A DNA stretch of 24,536 nucleotides from Hepatocystis sp. ex Piliocolobus tephrosceles. Taxonomy: Eukaryota; Apicomplexa; Aconoidasida; Haemosporida; Plasmodiidae. Shown in pieces: positions 22,097 through 24,536 of this stretch (within the stretch, counting starts at the first letter, position 1; every line of letters begins with the position of its first letter). The translations under genes and the position numbers were made by a program. The stretch lies in NCBI GenBank assembly GCA_902459845.2, contig CABPSV020000177.1, forward strand, positions 1 to 24,536, written 5' to 3'. Under the pieces are notes generated by a model. The model had not been told where the DNA came from and ran no database searches. It was given only the letters and a program-made list of their open reading frames with translations.

Positions 22097-22523
22097 CTTC
22101 AACGTATAATTAATAATATACTGGGAAATCGTTTTGTGAACATATATATATACAAAAAAAAAAAAAAAAAAAAAAATTAAATTAATTAAAAAAAAAAAAA
22201 AAAAAAAAAGGATTTAAAAAAAATTAATATATATATATCAAATGTGTAACTTACAATGCATGGTTATTAATTAATAAAAACATAAAAATGAATTACAAAA
22301 TTTTGAAAAAAAAAATTAATAACATTTGCGATTTGATTAATTTCTAAACCAAAATATATAAGACATAATGTGATGAATTTATACCTTATGTTTTCATATT
22401 ATAACATGTTTTTGTTATATCATCCTATAACACGTTATATATATATATATATATATAATAACTCAACTACTAACTAATAAAAAAAATAAACTATAAATTC
22501 ATACATAAATATCAATGTTGTAT
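22097..22523. other. convergent 3' spacer
   Basis: This 427-bp gene-free, A/T-rich stretch lies between two stop codons facing each other (22096 plus, 22524 minus). It holds two poly-A blocks (about 22155-22177 and 22189-22209) and a (TA)n near 22437-22458. It presumably contains both 3' UTRs. Confidence 0.5.
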
Positions 22524-23201
22524 TTATTTAAACTTATAAATAATAACTCCTATATTTGCTATAATCAATAATATTACAACTGTTATTAACAAGCCTTTGT
22601 ATAGCAACTTGTTATTGTATATACTCAAAAGTATCCTTTTTACCCTACTATGTTCTTGTCTCGTTTCGTTAGCCTATGAAAAAAAAAAAAAAAAAAAAAA
22701 AAAAACATATACATATACATATAAATATACATATACATATAAATATACATATACATGTGCATGTACATATAAGTGTACATGTGAATATATACAAATTCAC
22801 GTATTTGCAAAAGGTTTCTGCTTAATTCCGTGATACTCAAAAAATATTAATTTGCATATATATATATATATATATATATATGTGTAATATTGCACATATA
22901 AATATTACATAATGTTTTGTTCTAAGAAGAGCATCTCTTTGTGAACTCAGTTCACTCATAATTGTAAAACCTGCAATGAATAAAAAATAATAACCAAATA
23001 AATAAGAGGGGTACAAATATGGTAAATTTAAATGATCAAAATTAAAAGAGTAATATTAAAAAAAAATATATATTAAGTAGTAAAATGCGAAACTTAACCC
23101 ATATCCTCAACATCTTGAGCTGTCCTAAAATAAAAAAAAAAATTAAATTATATAAAATTTGTTGTTAGTAAAAAGTAAAAGTAATTTAAGCTGTATCAAT
23201 A

Positions 23202-23233
<32 letters not shown>

Positions 23234-23401
23234 TACTTTTCAGAATCTCTCAGAATATTTACTCCCTCTATATATTTTTTTGTAACGTCTTTATCTCGAC
23301 TGTTGATCTGTGTAATGGAGAGGTCAAAAATAAATAAAAATGAAAAATGGACATTGAAAATTTAACGATAAAAACAAAAAAAAATTTAATTCGTTTTTAA
23401 C

Positions 23402-23436
<35 letters not shown>

Positions 23437-23614
23437 TTCTAACAAATTTATTAGAATAATAATCGCTATTCATTTTTTCCAAAATGTTTTTATACTGTTT
23501 TAGCTCTAAACTTTGTTTATTTATCTAGTAAAAAAAAAAAAAGTGACAAAAAGTGACATGATTTTTTTTTTGTTTTTAGATTTTCTAAAATATGAAAGAA
23601 ATTATGTATATAAC

Positions 23615-23645
<31 letters not shown>

Positions 23646-23920
23646 CTTTTTTTTTTTCTTTTTTTTTTTCTTTTTCTTACTTCGTCAAAAATTTTATGTG
23701 ACCCTTTCGGTAAACTATTTATTTCTAGATTAATTTGTTTTATCTTATTAAGAGTAAATGTACAAAATAAAAGAAAAAGATGATAGTCGAAATATGTATA
23801 AATGTATAAATTAAAATAGAAAGATATAGAAAAACATCATAAATGAAAGAAAAAAAAAAAAAAAAAATTTAAAGCATTGTTTGTAGAATTTAAGTGATAA
23901 TAAATAAATGGTACGTATAA

Positions 23921-23958
<38 letters not shown>

Positions 23959-24327
23959 CTATGAGAACTAAAAAAATAAAAAATAATCTATAAAACGAAT
24001 CAGGTGAAAGTGTATATTATAGGTATATTTATTTTACACATTTTTCAGCTTCTAAAATATAATCTTGAAGTTTATGGTAATCTGATGGACCTGCGTTTTT
24101 TTTTTTTTTCAAACGAGAGAAAAAAAAAAAGTCAAATGATTGTTATAAGTTACATATATATATACATAAATATAATTATGCATTTATTATTTATATTTGT
24201 GTTAATTTATAATTTTTTTTTTTCTGAATTTCAAACCTTTGGTGTTAAAAATTAACTGTTTTATTTGAAAAAGATTATTATTTAAGTCTTTCACATATTC
24301 ATCAAGGTATTCTGAGTATGTAATCAT
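22524..24327 (-). CDS. VTI1: Qb-SNARE, VTI1-like, tail-anchored
   Basis: Eight minus-strand exons (24327-24237, 24090-24038, 23743-23681, 23524-23444, 23307-23237, 23124-23099, 22970-22909, 22673-22524) join in phase to 597 nt, 198 residues, close to the usual 210-230 of VTI1. The N-terminus (MITYSEYLDEYVKDLNNN) resembles the Habc start of VTI1. Residues about 110-165 form the SNARE motif; EDMGFTIMSELSSQRDALL has the conserved 'G-x-x-I-x-x-x-L-x-x-Q-R' of Qb-SNAREs, with zero-layer Gln at 139. RVKRILLSIYNNKLLYKG leads into a C-terminal transmembrane anchor (177-195, LLITVVILLIIANIGVIIY) and a three-residue basic tail. From Gln139 to the juxtamembrane Leu164 is 26 residues, as I recall for plant VTI1, which fixed the last splice. 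VTI1 drives fusion at endosome, trans-Golgi and vacuole membranes. Another Golgi Qb-SNARE (GS28, membrin/BOS1) is less likely. Confidence 0.83.
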
Positions 24328-24536
24328 TTTTTTTTTTTTTCTTTTTTTTTGTTTTAATACAAAACTCTCTAAATGTATATATTATAAGAAAATAGTGTTA
24401 TGTGAAAATAATATAATACTTCCCAAAGCAAAAACATTATTATATATAACAAAATCGTATTATATATACACATGTAAAAATAAAATATTAGGTTGTTTGA
24501 TGATTTGCTAAAAGTGTAAAAACAAAAAAAAATTGA
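24328..24536. promoter_or_regulatory. 5' flank of the SNARE gene
   Basis: This A/T-rich sequence is upstream (minus-strand sense) of the ATG at 24327. A T-run at 24327-24340 (plus strand) places poly-A immediately before the start codon, as is common in Plasmodium. No other gene is visible up to the right edge. Confidence 0.45.

Noticed and set aside
22597..22833. Plus-strand ORF with TYTYKYTYTYK
   Set aside because: Antisense of the last SNARE exon and of an acatatacatata intronic repeat.
22797..22839. Open stretch ITELSRNLLQIREF on the minus strand, a tempting extra SNARE exon
   Set aside because: Its only acceptor gives entry phase 2 while the preceding exon ends in phase 0. Including it would add two heptads between the zero-layer Gln and the membrane anchor. 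Skipping it joins phase 0 to phase 0 and restores the 26-residue spacing I recall for VTI1.

Overview
The window looks like a nuclear chromosome segment from a malaria parasite (Plasmodium sp.). Base composition is extremely A/T-rich. Poly-A, poly-T and (TA)n tracts fill nearly all non-coding DNA. Genes have many short introns with GT...AG ends, and the proteins carry Asn/Lys-rich low-complexity inserts. I cannot name the species. The long intronic minisatellites are at least as typical of P. malariae/P. ovale-like genomes as of P. falciparum, but that is only an impression.

Layout. (A) 1-3350, minus: 5' part of a Lys/Glu-rich coiled-coil protein that runs off the left edge in tandem repeats; it contains an NNN gap. 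(B) 3781-8589, minus: a 16-exon gene whose exons join in phase into 507 residues, with a signal peptide and degenerate helicase-associated (HA)-like repeats but no helicase core. (C) 9509-12344, plus: five exons, signal peptide plus very basic leader, coiled coil and a (D/G)HGT repeat. Two in-phase exons at 12788-13084 encode a CxxC...CxxC zinc ribbon and may be its true C-terminus. (E) 13436-17056, minus: one intronless 1206-residue ORF with WNKS and poly-Ser repeats. (F) 19895-22096, plus: seven exons, 313 residues, signal peptide plus a CS/p23-like domain and an EEL C-terminus. (G) 22524-24327, minus: eight exons, 198 residues, a tail-anchored Qb-SNARE that I assign to VTI1.

All exon models were built by hand from reading frame, splice consensus and phase. 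In every complete model the spliced length is an exact multiple of three. B and C are divergent around a 0.9 kb A/T-rich spacer, and both begin with a signal peptide followed by a basic stretch, the pattern of apicoplast targeting. E and F are divergent around 2.8 kb. C/E and F/G are convergent. F (predicted ER lumen) and G (endosome/Golgi membrane fusion) both belong to the secretory system, but nothing here shows they work together. I saw no rRNA, tRNA, CRISPR array or recognisable transposon.
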